From assembly GCA_031972135.1 (NCBI GenBank), contig DALYFH010000005.1:1-42358 (forward strand): a stretch of DNA of 42,358 nucleotides, given 5' to 3'. The translations under genes were made by a program, and so were the position numbers. Shown here in pieces: positions 16,809 to 24,560 of this stretch. Numbering within the stretch: the first letter of the stretch is position 1; each line of letters starts with the position of its first letter. The stretch comes from GWF sp031972135 (GTDB taxonomy: Bacteria > Patescibacteriota > Microgenomatia > UBA1400 > UBA12108). Under the pieces are notes generated by a model that was not told where the DNA came from, did not search any database, and was given only the letters and a program-made list of their open reading frames with translations.

Positions 16809-17321
16809 TTATTTTTTCTTAGCTGGATTGAGGATGAGGAATAGTTGTTTCCCCTGGAGTTTGGCTACTCCATCGGGAGTGGCAATACCCTCTAGTCCCA
16901 GCATTACTTTTTTGATAAGTTCGTGACCAAATTCCACGCGGGTAATTTGGCGACCGGTGAATTTTACCACAATTTTGACTCTGTCACCATCACCTAGATA
17001 TTCTTTGATCTTCTTGAGGCGTGAGTCCATGTCACCTTGGGCAATAAATGGAGTAAAGCGGATTTCTTTGAGTTCGACTTTGCCACTACCACCTTTACTC
17101 TCCCTCTCCTTCTTGGCCTCGATGTATTTAAACTTTTTAAAGTCGATCAGTTTGGCGACAGGTGGCTTGGCCATTGGGGCTATCTCGACTAGGTCGACCC
17201 CGAGATTGCGAGCTTTTTCTAGGGCATCTTCTCTACTAATGAGACCTACCTGCTTGCCTGTTTCGTCCACGACGCGGAGCTCTGGAGCTTTGATAAAACT
17301 ATTAATAGCGTAGTACTTCAT
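16809..17321 (-). CDS. infC: Translation initiation factor IF-3
   Basis: 170 residues. N-terminal domain (NSFIKAPELRVVDETGKQVGLISREDAL), linker with a Lys-rich helix (FKKFKYIEAKKERE), and C-terminal domain with KEIRFTPFIAQGDMDSRLKKIKEYLGDGDRVKIVVKFTGRQ. IF-3 binds the 30S subunit and checks initiator tRNA and start codons. The start is ATG rather than the rare AUU/AUA used for autoregulation in E. coli. A perfect TATAAT (complement of 17333-17338) lies 11 bases upstream, giving a leader of about 4 bases. Confidence 0.97.
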   Translation of the reverse strand: MKYYAINSFIKAPELRVVDETGKQVGLISREDALEKARNLGVDLVEIAPMAKPPVAKLIDFKKFKYIEAKKERESKGGSGKVELKEIRFTPFIAQGDMDSRLKKIKEYLGDGDRVKIVVKFTGRQITRVEFGHELIKKVMLGLEGIATPDGVAKLQGKQLFLILNPAKKK

Positions 17322-17340
17322 CGTTAGAGGGTATTATACA

Positions 17341-17371
17341 TTAAAAACCGGGCGGACGCAGGGGTCCGCCC
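17341..17371 (-). terminator. Rho-independent terminator after thrS
   Basis: On the minus strand: GGGCGGAC, 6-base loop, GTCCGCCC, then GG and a T-run. Arms at 17364-17371 and 17350-17357. It starts 13 bases after the thrS stop and separates it from infC. Confidence 0.85.
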
Positions 17372-17383
17372 CTACAAGTTGGT

Positions 17384-19132
17384 TTAAATTTTACTTAAAC
17401 TCTCTTGCTTTAACTTGGCTATTGCCTCATCTATTGTTAAGGTGATCTGTTCTCCTGCTCTATTTTTGAGAGTAATTGTTTTGTTCTCTAACTCGGTTGT
17501 GCCAATTATTGCCATATATGGTACTTTTTGCTCCCGTGCCCGTACCATTTTTTTACCTAAAGTACGATTGCTCTCGTCGACTTCGACTCTAATCCCTGCG
17601 AGAGTGAGACTATGCCCTAGTTCCTGGGTATAGCCTAGTTCATTCTCTGAGATCGGGAGGAGACTGACCTGGACTGGGGATAGCCAGAGAGGGAGTGCGC
17701 CTGCATAATGCTCTAGGAGTACCATCATAGCGCGCTCAGAGGAGCCGAGGATCGCCCGATGGATCATGACGGGACGTGCCTTGGTGCCGTCTGCGGCTGT
17801 ATATTCTAGTTCAAATCGTTCTGGCTGCACCATATCGATCTGGACGGTTGAGAGCTGCCATTCACGACCGAGTGCGTCGGTTGCCATGAGATCCATCTTG
17901 GGGCCGTAGAACGCGGCTTCGCCGGGTCCATCGTAGTAAGGGATGTTGTTGCGCTCCATGATAGTGACTGCCCATTTTTCGAGTTTGTCCCAGACTTTGG
18001 GGTCACCCAGATATTTTTCTGGATGCTCGACGTCTCTAGTACTTAAACGATAGCGGTATTTAAAGCCAAAAGCCTCCATGATCTCTTTGGTCATGGCTAA
18101 GGCCATATCTACCTCGGCATCGACCTGATCTTCGCGACAAAAAATATGCGCGTCGTCGGTACTAAAGCTACGGACACGAGCAAGACCATTCAGCTCCCCT
18201 GGCTTTTCGTCTCGATAGAGCATGGCAAAGTCGGTGAGGCGTAGGGGTAGATCGCGATAAGACCTGGCTTGCGCAGCATAGATCTGGGTATGCTGGGGAC
18301 AGTTCATGGGTTTTAAGAAAAACTCTTCATCGCTGTAGTTAGAGACTACCCTAAACATATCCTCTTTGTATTTGTCGTAGTGTCCACTCTTTTTAAACAG
18401 CTCGGCTTTGGCGATTTGGGGAGTATGTACCTGGTAGTAGCCCTGACTACTCTGAAGCTCCTCGACGTAACCATTTAGGAGACGGCGAACGAGTGCGCCT
18501 TTGGGGCTATATAGAGGCATACCTGAGCCGACATAGTCAGAGAAACTAAAGAGATCCAGCTCCCGACCGAGTTTACGATGGTCACGCTTCTTGGCTTCTT
18601 CCTGGAGCCAGAGATAGTGATCTAGTTCTTCTTGAGTCTCGAAAGCGGTGCCATAGATGCGAGTTAACATCTTGTTCTTCTCGTCACCGCGCCAGTAGGC
18701 ACCAGCGAGCTTAGTGAGTTTAAAGAATTTGAGAGCTCGGCTCGGTTCATCGACGTGTCCACCACGACACAGGTCGCGGAAGTTGCCTGATTTATAAACA
18801 GTTAGGATCTGACCCTCACTACTAAATTCATTAATGAGTTCTAGTTTATATTCGTTACCACTAAACTCAGCTTTGACCTCTTCAACACTGTGTTCGTGAC
18901 GTTCAAAATTTTTCCAGGAAGTAACTAATTGGCGCATTTTCTTTTCGATCTTGGGGAGGTCTGTATCAGTTATTTTGGTATCGCCAAAATCAAAGTCGTA
19001 GTAAAAGCCATTCTCGATTGCAGGTCCTATCGTCCTTTTGGCGTTGGGATATAGCTCGGCAACAGCAGCTGCGAGTAAATGGGCGGCAGAGTGACGAAGA
19101 TGATCTAAGTGTTCTTGATTGTGATCTGGCAT
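17384..19132 (-). CDS. thrS: Threonyl-tRNA synthetase lacking the TGS domain
   Basis: 582 residues against about 640 in E. coli. It starts at the N2 editing domain (HLRHSAAHLLAAAVAELYP, the His-x3-His motif; CRGGHVDEPS carries the matching Cys and His), so the N-terminal TGS domain is missing. The class II catalytic core follows, with zinc ligands including the Cys of PMNCPQHTQIY, motif 2 around YRDEKPGELNGLARVRSF, motif 3 (HRAILGSSERAMMVLLEHY), and the C-terminal anticodon-binding domain. It charges tRNA-Thr and clears Ser-tRNA. AAGGA lies 5 bases before ATG, and a TATACT upstream gives a leader of about 20 bases, unlike many neighbours. Confidence 0.96.
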   Translation of the reverse strand: MPDHNQEHLDHLRHSAAHLLAAAVAELYPNAKRTIGPAIENGFYYDFDFGDTKITDTDLPKIEKKMRQLVTSWKNFERHEHSVEEVKAEFSGNEYKLELINEFSSEGQILTVYKSGNFRDLCRGGHVDEPSRALKFFKLTKLAGAYWRGDEKNKMLTRIYGTAFETQEELDHYLWLQEEAKKRDHRKLGRELDLFSFSDYVGSGMPLYSPKGALVRRLLNGYVEELQSSQGYYQVHTPQIAKAELFKKSGHYDKYKEDMFRVVSNYSDEEFFLKPMNCPQHTQIYAAQARSYRDLPLRLTDFAMLYRDEKPGELNGLARVRSFSTDDAHIFCREDQVDAEVDMALAMTKEIMEAFGFKYRYRLSTRDVEHPEKYLGDPKVWDKLEKWAVTIMERNNIPYYDGPGEAAFYGPKMDLMATDALGREWQLSTVQIDMVQPERFELEYTAADGTKARPVMIHRAILGSSERAMMVLLEHYAGALPLWLSPVQVSLLPISENELGYTQELGHSLTLAGIRVEVDESNRTLGKKMVRAREQKVPYMAIIGTTELENKTITLKNRAGEQITLTIDEAIAKLKQESLSKI

Positions 19133-19170
19133 ATAATCCTTAAATTATTTATGTGCTAAGTATAGCAGGC

Positions 19171-19911
19171 TTAGTTAAGAGATTCCTCTAGATGAGTACA
19201 AATGTTATTTAGATTATACTCAATGTCACCATCTCGGAATATGGCATGGGGTAGGTTGTTGATTTCGATGTATTTACCTTTATTGACTGTAGGAGTATTT
19301 TTGTAAAAACTTTTAACCATTTGAGTGTTTAGCCTAGCGAATCCTGAAGGAATATCGATATTGCGTCGTAAGTAGTCCGTCTCTATATACCCTTTATTTC
19401 CATGGTTCCGCACGGTGAGATGTACTACATCCACTATAGTCTTAGATGCTAACTTGGTCATCTGAGTACTAATGGTTGGTTTGGTGGGTTGATAATCCTG
19501 ATAACCAGACCAGGTAGTTTCTTGCTCAACATCCATCGCAATGTCATCCAGATAGTAATCTGCAGGGTCAAAGAAGATGGCATGATTGATACTATGAGCG
19601 TAATCATGATTGAGCAGGGCTTTAGCAGTAGCATAAGAGCCCATGCTGGTACACCAAAGATCTAATTTTTTGAAGTTGTGGCGATTGATCAACTGATTTA
19701 TGACCTCTCCCAACTCTTTTGATTGTAGGTTGAGCAAGCTCACATCGTTACTTTTTTGACTAAAAGTAAATGTGCAGATAGTGTGGTTAGGGAGTGGGCT
19801 TACCAGCTTGTTGATGAGTGGTTTAAAAATTTCGGATGGGTCACCTACTCCACCGATCAAGATCAGGCATTTGTCGTTTGTTGTGGTGGGTGGGTTTAGG
19901 AATATTTGCAT
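19171..19911 (-). CDS. Alpha/beta hydrolase-like protein
   Basis: 246 residues. The start CLILIGGVGDPSEIF resembles the first strand and oxyanion region of alpha/beta hydrolases. The nucleophile elbow reads LWCTSMGSYA with Ser89, where the first Gly of the usual G-x-S-x-G is Cys87. A later acidic residue (FFDPADYY, near 134) and a His in the C-terminal NNLPHAIF complete a likely triad. No signal peptide is seen. It starts 7 bases after the stop of the upstream gene, so the pair is probably one operon. Substrate unknown; esterase or thioesterase activity is possible but not shown. Confidence 0.6.
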   Translation of the reverse strand: MQIFLNPPTTTNDKCLILIGGVGDPSEIFKPLINKLVSPLPNHTICTFTFSQKSNDVSLLNLQSKELGEVINQLINRHNFKKLDLWCTSMGSYATAKALLNHDYAHSINHAIFFDPADYYLDDIAMDVEQETTWSGYQDYQPTKPTISTQMTKLASKTIVDVVHLTVRNHGNKGYIETDYLRRNIDIPSGFARLNTQMVKSFYKNTPTVNKGKYIEINNLPHAIFRDGDIEYNLNNICTHLEESLN

Positions 19912-19918
19912 TACTTGT

Positions 19919-20950
19919 TCATGAAGCTATTGATGGAACAATTTCGATTAAGGAGTAATTTTTGCCTTCAAGACCAAGATTAACTGGGATTTTTTGTATA
20001 TGTTCTTTTACTTGTTCGTATTGTTTGGCTGTGATTATGCGAGGGTGCGGTAACTTTGGATTTTCTATTACTCCCCTTCCAATCCAAAACTCGGCGATTG
20101 ACCCGTGTGCTGATCCTAGAGTCAAATCATCAAAGGCATTGTCCTGAGAGAGCCCAAAGGAAAAAACTACGCAGATCCGGTTATTATCACCATAGTAGTT
20201 GCCTATATATTCTGGCTGAGATTCGGTCTCGTAAAAAGTTAGCTCAATCAGGCGTGACTCGATGATTTTTTCAAGCTTTTCTTGGTCTGTAAGATGAGTG
20301 AGATCGATCTCCCCTTTCCAGTAAACAGATCTATGACTGCGTTTTAATTCTTTATCTTTGTCACTGACTGATAGCAATTCGAAAGCTTGCCTTTTTTCTG
20401 GGATTTTTGAGAGTACTTCTTTTGTGAGTTTTTCTTTGTCACACATGGATGACACGCGGGAGACAGAAAAATGAATATTAGAACTCAACTGTTTCTGATA
20501 CCAGTATAATAGTTCGCTAAATCTTTTCATGTAAGTTTCAATTGATTCTTTAGGATAGTTGTCCATGCGAGGGACTATAAGATCTTCGGAGACATATTCG
20601 ATGGTAACGCCAGGTTGATAGAGTGCGGCTATTGGTTGAACATACTCGGTAATGTATCTAAATTGAAATAACTCGGCCCAATCTGGTTCTGGGTGTGAGG
20701 TGCTCCAAAAATGTTTGTAGCCGCCAAATGGTATTACGAGCTGAATGGGAGATTCTTTTTTGATTGATTCTTGGATTTTTATTTTGAGATTATTTAAGGA
20801 CTCTTGTCCCATTTTTTTTCGTCTAAACTTTTTACGATTTAGTTTGTCAAAGATATATTCAATCCTATTTCTGGAGTAAGATTTTAGGTCTTCTGCCGTT
20901 GGTTCATACGGCGCGATTTTTGTAAGTAACTGCTTTAGATAATTTTCCAT
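19919..20950 (-). CDS. Uncharacterised protein, distantly like isocyanide synthases
   Basis: 343 residues from ATG 20950; a TTG at 20959 is in frame but falls inside the tRNA-like gene upstream. The middle reads PIQLVIPFGGYKHFWSTSHP, then PDWAELFQFRYITEYVQPIAALYQPGVTIEYVSEDLIVPRM. The order of a Pro-rich motif, a Pro-Asp-x-x-Glu, a helix, Tyr-x-Pro-Gly-Val and an acidic turn recalls the DIT1/PvcA isocyanide synthase family, but this is a resemblance by eye and could be chance. It is basic at the N-terminus and has no membrane helix. Next to the alpha/beta hydrolase gene, probably co-transcribed. Confidence 0.5.
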   Translation of the reverse strand: MENYLKQLLTKIAPYEPTAEDLKSYSRNRIEYIFDKLNRKKFRRKKMGQESLNNLKIKIQESIKKESPIQLVIPFGGYKHFWSTSHPEPDWAELFQFRYITEYVQPIAALYQPGVTIEYVSEDLIVPRMDNYPKESIETYMKRFSELLYWYQKQLSSNIHFSVSRVSSMCDKEKLTKEVLSKIPEKRQAFELLSVSDKDKELKRSHRSVYWKGEIDLTHLTDQEKLEKIIESRLIELTFYETESQPEYIGNYYGDNNRICVVFSFGLSQDNAFDDLTLGSAHGSIAEFWIGRGVIENPKLPHPRIITAKQYEQVKEHIQKIPVNLGLEGKNYSLIEIVPSIAS

Positions 20951-20953
20951 ATG

Positions 20954-21022
20954 AGCCAAAGATAGGAGATGAACCTATGTCTTCTCGATACAATCGAGAG
21001 ATTTTGCGTAAACTACTTTGGC
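20954..21022 (-). tRNA. tRNA-like gene, anticodon TGT (Thr) if functional
   Basis: Read on the minus strand: acceptor GCCAAAG pairs with CTTTGGC; anticodon stem TCTCG/CGAGA closes the 7-base loop ATTGTAT (anticodon TGT, Thr); T-stem ATAGG/CCTAT closes loop TTCATCT. The D-arm is weak (GTTT/AAAT with a 5-base loop and no GG), and position 58 is T instead of A. Total 69 bases with the discriminator. All helices are intact but several conserved loop bases are missing, so it is either a divergent tRNA or a decaying one. It follows tRNA-Val by 47 bases on the same strand. Confidence 0.5.
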
Positions 21023-21069
21023 AAAGATGTATGAATTATAGCAAGTTTAGAGAAATGTTTTGTTGTTTG

Positions 21070-21143
21070 TGGGCGGTATAGGGATCGAACCTATGACCTC
21101 TACAATGTCAATGTAGCGCTCGTACCAACTGAGCTAACCGCCC
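21070..21143 (-). tRNA. tRNA-Val (anticodon GAC)
   Basis: Acceptor GGGCGGT/ACCGCCC, D-arm GCTC with AGTTGGTA in the loop, anticodon stem CTACA/TGTAG with loop TTGACAT (GAC), T-arm ATAGG TTCGATC CCTAT, discriminator A. CCA is not encoded. Confidence 0.95.
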
Positions 21144-21221
21144 GATTAATAGAGTGTATTGTAGCAAAAAAAGAGGAAAAAGTACGTACTCCAGCCTAGG
21201 TGGGATTGCGACTAGTTAGCC

Positions 21222-21890
21222 TTACCCTGCACCCATCTGAACAGCGCGCTCTTGAGACATACTGTATTTTGATCCAGAGTTAGCAACTTGATTCCAGTAA
21301 TAGCCCTTCCCTTTGCGGCCTTTTGAGGTTGCGAGCCAGAGCGAGGCATCTTCGAGACTCTTACGCATAAATTTGATCCATTCTTTGAGTTTGTGGAAGT
21401 AGTTGAGGTGGTAGACGCCGGTCTCTGTGATATTGTCCATGATTGCGAGCTCTACCTGTTTCTCTACTTTGCCCATTGTGGTCACTAGCATAGCTAGCTC
21501 TGACCTAACGCCATTAATTTCTTGTTTTAATTTTTCGTCAGCAAAACTAAAGAGTACCTGACTCTCTTTGAGACTACTAACGTGCTTAGGCGCTGACTCA
21601 GTCTTGCCTGCTTCGTAGGCTGCAGCTTCCCGCTCGGCGATTATCTGCTCTAGCTGAGCCTGATCTAGTGGATTTTTGGTTTCGGGGATTGATTGTCTTT
21701 TGGTAGTGCCTAAGATCTGATTAAAGATGCTCTCGGCAGTGCCCTTAATCACATCATTCTTGAGTGATTTGACTACTGAGCTACCCATGTCACGCATATT
21801 CTCGGCAAAGCCGTCTGAGCGCACGTTGGGAGTTTTTTGTTTAGCTCTAGTATCGTTTAGTGGTTTAAAGTTTTTGAAGGGGTCGTTCAT
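21222..21890 (-). CDS. DUF5660-type protein
   Basis: 222 residues from ATG 21890; a GTG at 21896 is in frame, but TATAAT (complement of 21899-21904) lies 8 bases before 21890, so the ATG is preferred. Acidic/charged N-terminal half with a predicted helix rich in Glu and Ala (AQLEQIIAEREAAAYEAG), then a conserved C-terminal half with DASLWLATSKGRKGKGYYW followed by SMSQERAVQMGAG. From memory this C-terminal block is that of DUF5660, a family described mainly from candidate phyla bacteria. Function unknown; no signal peptide or membrane helix. Confidence 0.75.
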   Translation of the reverse strand: MNDPFKNFKPLNDTRAKQKTPNVRSDGFAENMRDMGSSVVKSLKNDVIKGTAESIFNQILGTTKRQSIPETKNPLDQAQLEQIIAEREAAAYEAGKTESAPKHVSSLKESQVLFSFADEKLKQEINGVRSELAMLVTTMGKVEKQVELAIMDNITETGVYHLNYFHKLKEWIKFMRKSLEDASLWLATSKGRKGKGYYWNQVANSGSKYSMSQERAVQMGAG

Positions 21891-21926
21891 ACGCACCTAT
21901 TATACATAACAGATGCAAGTATTATC

Positions 21927-22664
21927 CTATAACTTGCGTAGAAAGTCAAGTGTAAGTTGTCTTTCTTCAGGCTTAAACCCTTGAGATTTGCCGATTTCGT
22001 AGAGGATAAATTCGAGTTGGAGATTGGTCCTGGCTGTCCCCTCGTAATCTTTGACTAGTTCGTCAACAGTTTTTTTGATGGATTTTGCGTAATCCTCGAC
22101 TGTTAGCTTGAGGGCGCTCAACTGTTTGGCTAGTCTCTGTACAGCCGCTTTGGTCTCGGCCATCACTAGAGTGGGTGAGATCTCAAACTTGATATCCTCG
22201 AGGAGTATATCAAAGTACTCTGGAAGTTTGTCTTTTTCGTCTTTGAAAGTCTTGATAGATTTGAGTTTTTTTTCGTAGTCGCCTAGTTTTAGTTCGGGGA
22301 ATGTCGCAGTTTTTACATTCATGGTCCAGTCTTCACCTGGTTTCATGGATTTGGGAACTACCTCTGGGTCAACGAGAGGAAGTAGTTCATTCTTTTGGAT
22401 AAACTCGGTATATACCTTGGGAAAAGCGTGTTCTAGCGAGTGAGCGAGTAGTTCTGCCTTATCTAGAGATTTTTCGACCATTGCAGCTGGAGCTTTGCCT
22501 TTGCGGAACCCAGGGACTGTGACTCGTGCAGCGTACTCAGCTACTGTCTCTTCGTAGGCGTGAGCTAAATCAGCTTTTGGGATAGTTAGCTCAAACTCGA
22601 TTGAGCCGTCTGCTGACTTGGTAAATAGTGATTTTTCTTTGGTTGCTTTAGTTGTTTTTGTCAT
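21927..22664 (-). CDS. tig: Trigger-factor-like chaperone without PPIase domain
   Basis: 245 residues from ATG 22664, against about 430 for normal trigger factor. The ATG at 22676 overlaps the -10 hexamer TATAAT (complement of 22675-22680) and is unlikely. The N-terminal ribosome-binding domain is intact: VTVPGFRKGKAPAAMVEK carries the GFRxGxxP signature that docks on L23. After about residue 120 it goes straight to the helical C-terminal chaperone domain; the FKBP-like middle domain is missing. It likely binds nascent chains at the ribosome exit. Upstream lies the structured element that follows tRNA-Leu. Confidence 0.85.
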   Translation of the reverse strand: MTKTTKATKEKSLFTKSADGSIEFELTIPKADLAHAYEETVAEYAARVTVPGFRKGKAPAAMVEKSLDKAELLAHSLEHAFPKVYTEFIQKNELLPLVDPEVVPKSMKPGEDWTMNVKTATFPELKLGDYEKKLKSIKTFKDEKDKLPEYFDILLEDIKFEISPTLVMAETKAAVQRLAKQLSALKLTVEDYAKSIKKTVDELVKDYEGTARTNLQLEFILYEIGKSQGFKPEERQLTLDFLRKL

Positions 22665-22717
22665 ATGATTTGGCATTATACATGATGATAGTTCGGACTT
22701 GGTCTTTGATATTTTTG

Positions 22718-22856
22718 GAGAGGTCTCCCAGACAACTTCGTGTCTGGAGGGTCTCCGAATGAGGCATTTCTCAGGAGCTTCGCTCTTGAAGTGCACATTT
22801 CTCACGCGCTATCGCGCTTGAAGTGCAGACTCTCACCTACGGTCAGGTCCTATCTC
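22718..22856 (-). ncRNA. Putative structured RNA downstream of tRNA-Leu(TAG), copy A
   Basis: Read on the minus strand it begins 3 bases past an AT-rich hairpin. Closing helix: GAGA(TA)GG with CCTCTC. Then GACCGTAGGTGAGAGTC (short GAC/GTC stem around CGTAGGTGA), followed by two tandem units of the form TGCACTTCA-hairpin-TGAGAAATG with stems GCGC/GCGC and GAGC/GCTC. A last hairpin has arms CTCCAGACA/TGTCTGGGAG. Copy B at 42090-42194 has the same layout with different but still pairing stems. No open reading frame. No known riboswitch or ribozyme core was recognised. Confidence 0.55.
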
Positions 22857-22859
22857 GAT

Positions 22860-22897
22860 ATATTATTTACGAACTCATGAGAGTTAGTAAATAATAT
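22860..22897 (-). repeat. AT-rich hairpin directly after tRNA-Leu(TAG)
   Basis: Arms ATATTATTTAC and GTAAATAATAT-type sequences (11 bp apart from a small asymmetry) plus an inner AACTC/GAGTT. It starts one base after the tRNA discriminator. No T-run follows, so it is more like a processing or structural stem than a terminator. Confidence 0.7.
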
Positions 22898-22898
22898 G

Positions 22899-22979
22899 TG
22901 CCAAGGAGAGGACTTGAACCTCCATGGATTGCTCCACACGCTCCTAAAGCGTGCGCGTATACCATTTCGCCACCTTGGC
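22899..22979 (-). tRNA. tRNA-Leu (anticodon TAG)
   Basis: Acceptor GCCAAGG/CCTTGGC, anticodon stem CACGC/GCGTG with loop TTTAGGA (TAG), long variable arm with TGGA/TCCA, T-arm GGAGG TTCAAGT CCTCT-type, discriminator A. CCA not encoded. Confidence 0.93.
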
Positions 22980-22998
22980 TTATTTAGTGCAGTGTGAA

Positions 22999-23487
22999 TT
23001 ATAACTCAATAGGAAGATCTGCGACAGGTATACTAGCATTTTTGATCTTGTTCATAAATGATCTGGTATGGTTAATCCATCCTTCGGTGCTCACTTTGTT
23101 GTAGGTGCGACCAATACTTTCTAGACTACTAGTGTTGTACCTAGTAGATATACCTTTGGCTACCGCCTCGGCTGCCTCAGGAAAGCTTTTGAAACAGAGT
23201 TTATTGCCACCGTAGATGCCCCACCCGTAAGGATTAATACAGTTAGCGGGCATCCGCTTGCCAAAGCTAGATTCGGTACCGGCAATGGCGGCCATGAGGG
23301 TCCAGTCAAGTCCATACTTCTCGGCAATCTGGATCAGTTCTGTCTCAAATCCAATCATGGGTGAGTTGTATTTTTCAAAAACTGCACGCATAGCTAGTGG
23401 TCGCATATCGTGATCGAATGCGAGAACACTCTTGCTGCTCATGAGCATTATTACTAAACTAATGAGTACTGACCCTATTTTCTTCAT
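22999..23487 (-). CDS. Secreted lysozyme-like (SLT-fold) protein, paralogue 1
   Basis: 162 residues. Cleavable signal peptide (MKKIGSVLISLVIMLMSSKSVLA). The mature part looks like a lytic-transglycosylase/lysozyme fold: YGLDWTLMAAIAGTESSFGK with likely catalytic Glu72, then ANCINPYGWGIYGGNKLCF with Cys83 and Cys98, probably disulfide bonded, and a C-terminal Tyr-Asn plus Trp-x-x-His. It may cleave peptidoglycan outside the membrane. TTGACA (complement of 23519-23524), 16 bases, TAAACT, then 9 bases to ATG. Close paralogue of the next gene. The active site is by analogy only. Confidence 0.72.
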   Translation of the reverse strand: MKKIGSVLISLVIMLMSSKSVLAFDHDMRPLAMRAVFEKYNSPMIGFETELIQIAEKYGLDWTLMAAIAGTESSFGKRMPANCINPYGWGIYGGNKLCFKSFPEAAEAVAKGISTRYNTSSLESIGRTYNKVSTEGWINHTRSFMNKIKNASIPVADLPIEL

Positions 23488-23555
23488 AGTCCGCGGAGTT
23501 TACCACAGACTATAGGGCTGTCAAGTGAAATGTGGAACGATTTACTCGAGAGACG

Positions 23556-24158
23556 TTACCAGTTACCAGAGTGGAGCTCATCCAAAAACTGATTGACACC
23601 TTTGGCCCAGGCACCACCAGGCGAAGTAGCGTTGTACCTAGTCATGATCTGCTCTGGGGTACGGAGGCCATAGGCAGCATATTTTTCGGCTAGACCCTGA
23701 GTAAAGGTGTTAATCCCTTCTTGCCAAGTATCAAAGCAGAGAGTGCCCTTGGAATGGATGCCCCAACCCCAGGCGTTGTGACAGCTAGGAGGCATTAGTT
23801 TGCCCAGATTACTCTCCTGCTGAGCTATAGCGACGACGAGGTAAGGATCGATCCCAAAGTGATCTGCTGTTTTGACTATATAGTCACCGTGACCAGCCAT
23901 AGGAGATTTGTAGTGGGTAAGATAGTTTTCGATCAAGAGCGGCCTGGCATCCTCGCTCGCAATCGCAGTTTTGATCTCTAGGGTGGTATGTGGGATTGCG
24001 GCAAAGATAAAGGCATCGCTACCAAAAGTGAGCATCTCTTGTTTGAGGAGTCCAGAAGTGCCTCGACTGTCCGAAAAACTAGGATAGAGTAAGACTACAG
24101 ATGCAAAAAATACTACACTGACACCCAAAAACGCGACGAGTCGCAAAAACCTCTGCAT
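23556..24158 (-). CDS. Secreted or anchored lysozyme-like (SLT-fold) protein, paralogue 2
   Basis: 200 residues. N-terminal hydrophobic segment (about 5-27) acts as a signal anchor or signal peptide. The domain matches paralogue 1: FGIDPYLVVAIAQQESNLGK with Glu115, then PPSCHNAWGWGIHSKGTLCF with Cys126 and Cys141 at the same 15-residue spacing, and TRYNATSPGGAWAKGVNQFL. It probably acts on peptidoglycan in the envelope. The two genes are 68 bases apart and look like a tandem duplication with separate promoters. Confidence 0.72.
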   Translation of the reverse strand: MQRFLRLVAFLGVSVVFFASVVLLYPSFSDSRGTSGLLKQEMLTFGSDAFIFAAIPHTTLEIKTAIASEDARPLLIENYLTHYKSPMAGHGDYIVKTADHFGIDPYLVVAIAQQESNLGKLMPPSCHNAWGWGIHSKGTLCFDTWQEGINTFTQGLAEKYAAYGLRTPEQIMTRYNATSPGGAWAKGVNQFLDELHSGNW

Positions 24159-24199
24159 ATGGACTACAGCATACTACAAAGAGAAAATAATTGTAAAAC

Positions 24200-24508
24200 T
24201 TAAGTCTTATCCCAGACTAACCATTTGTCCTGGATCTCTTTTTCGAGGTTAATTTTGTTATGTTTTGCGAGGAGTAGTACATGACAGAAGACGTCGGCCA
24301 TTTCTTTGCGAAAATCATTGGTTATTTCTTCTTGAGATTTGTCTTTTTTCCTTGCTCTACCTTTCATCATTAAGTAGCTCTGGATCAGTTCACCCATCTC
24401 TTCTTGTAGTTTGAGGATGTACCAGTTACTGTCTCTCCTAATCCCGAACTTGCGAGCGTAGAGATCGGAGACCTTTTTGACTTGCCTAGTAACTTTGTGT
24501 ACGTTCAT
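24200..24508 (-). CDS. MazG-like nucleotide pyrophosphohydrolase
   Basis: 102 residues, single MazG-type four-helix unit. Metal-binding motif E-E-M-G-E-L (in LQEEMGELIQSYL) and the second acidic pair in FRKEMADVFCHVLLLAKHNKI form the usual ExxE...ExxD arrangement. Such enzymes hydrolyse NTPs to NMP and pyrophosphate, often for house-cleaning. TATAAT (complement of 24515-24520) is exactly 6 bases before ATG. Divergent from the ATP-grasp gene. Confidence 0.82.
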   Translation of the reverse strand: MNVHKVTRQVKKVSDLYARKFGIRRDSNWYILKLQEEMGELIQSYLMMKGRARKKDKSQEEITNDFRKEMADVFCHVLLLAKHNKINLEKEIQDKWLVWDKT

Positions 24509-24560
24509 AGCCAGATTATATCATAGGATGATATGGTTTGAGATGGTCTATACTGAAGGA

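Noticed and set aside
22860..22897. Hairpin after tRNA-Leu as a rho-independent terminator
   Set aside because: AT-rich stem without a following T-run, and the conserved element continues downstream.
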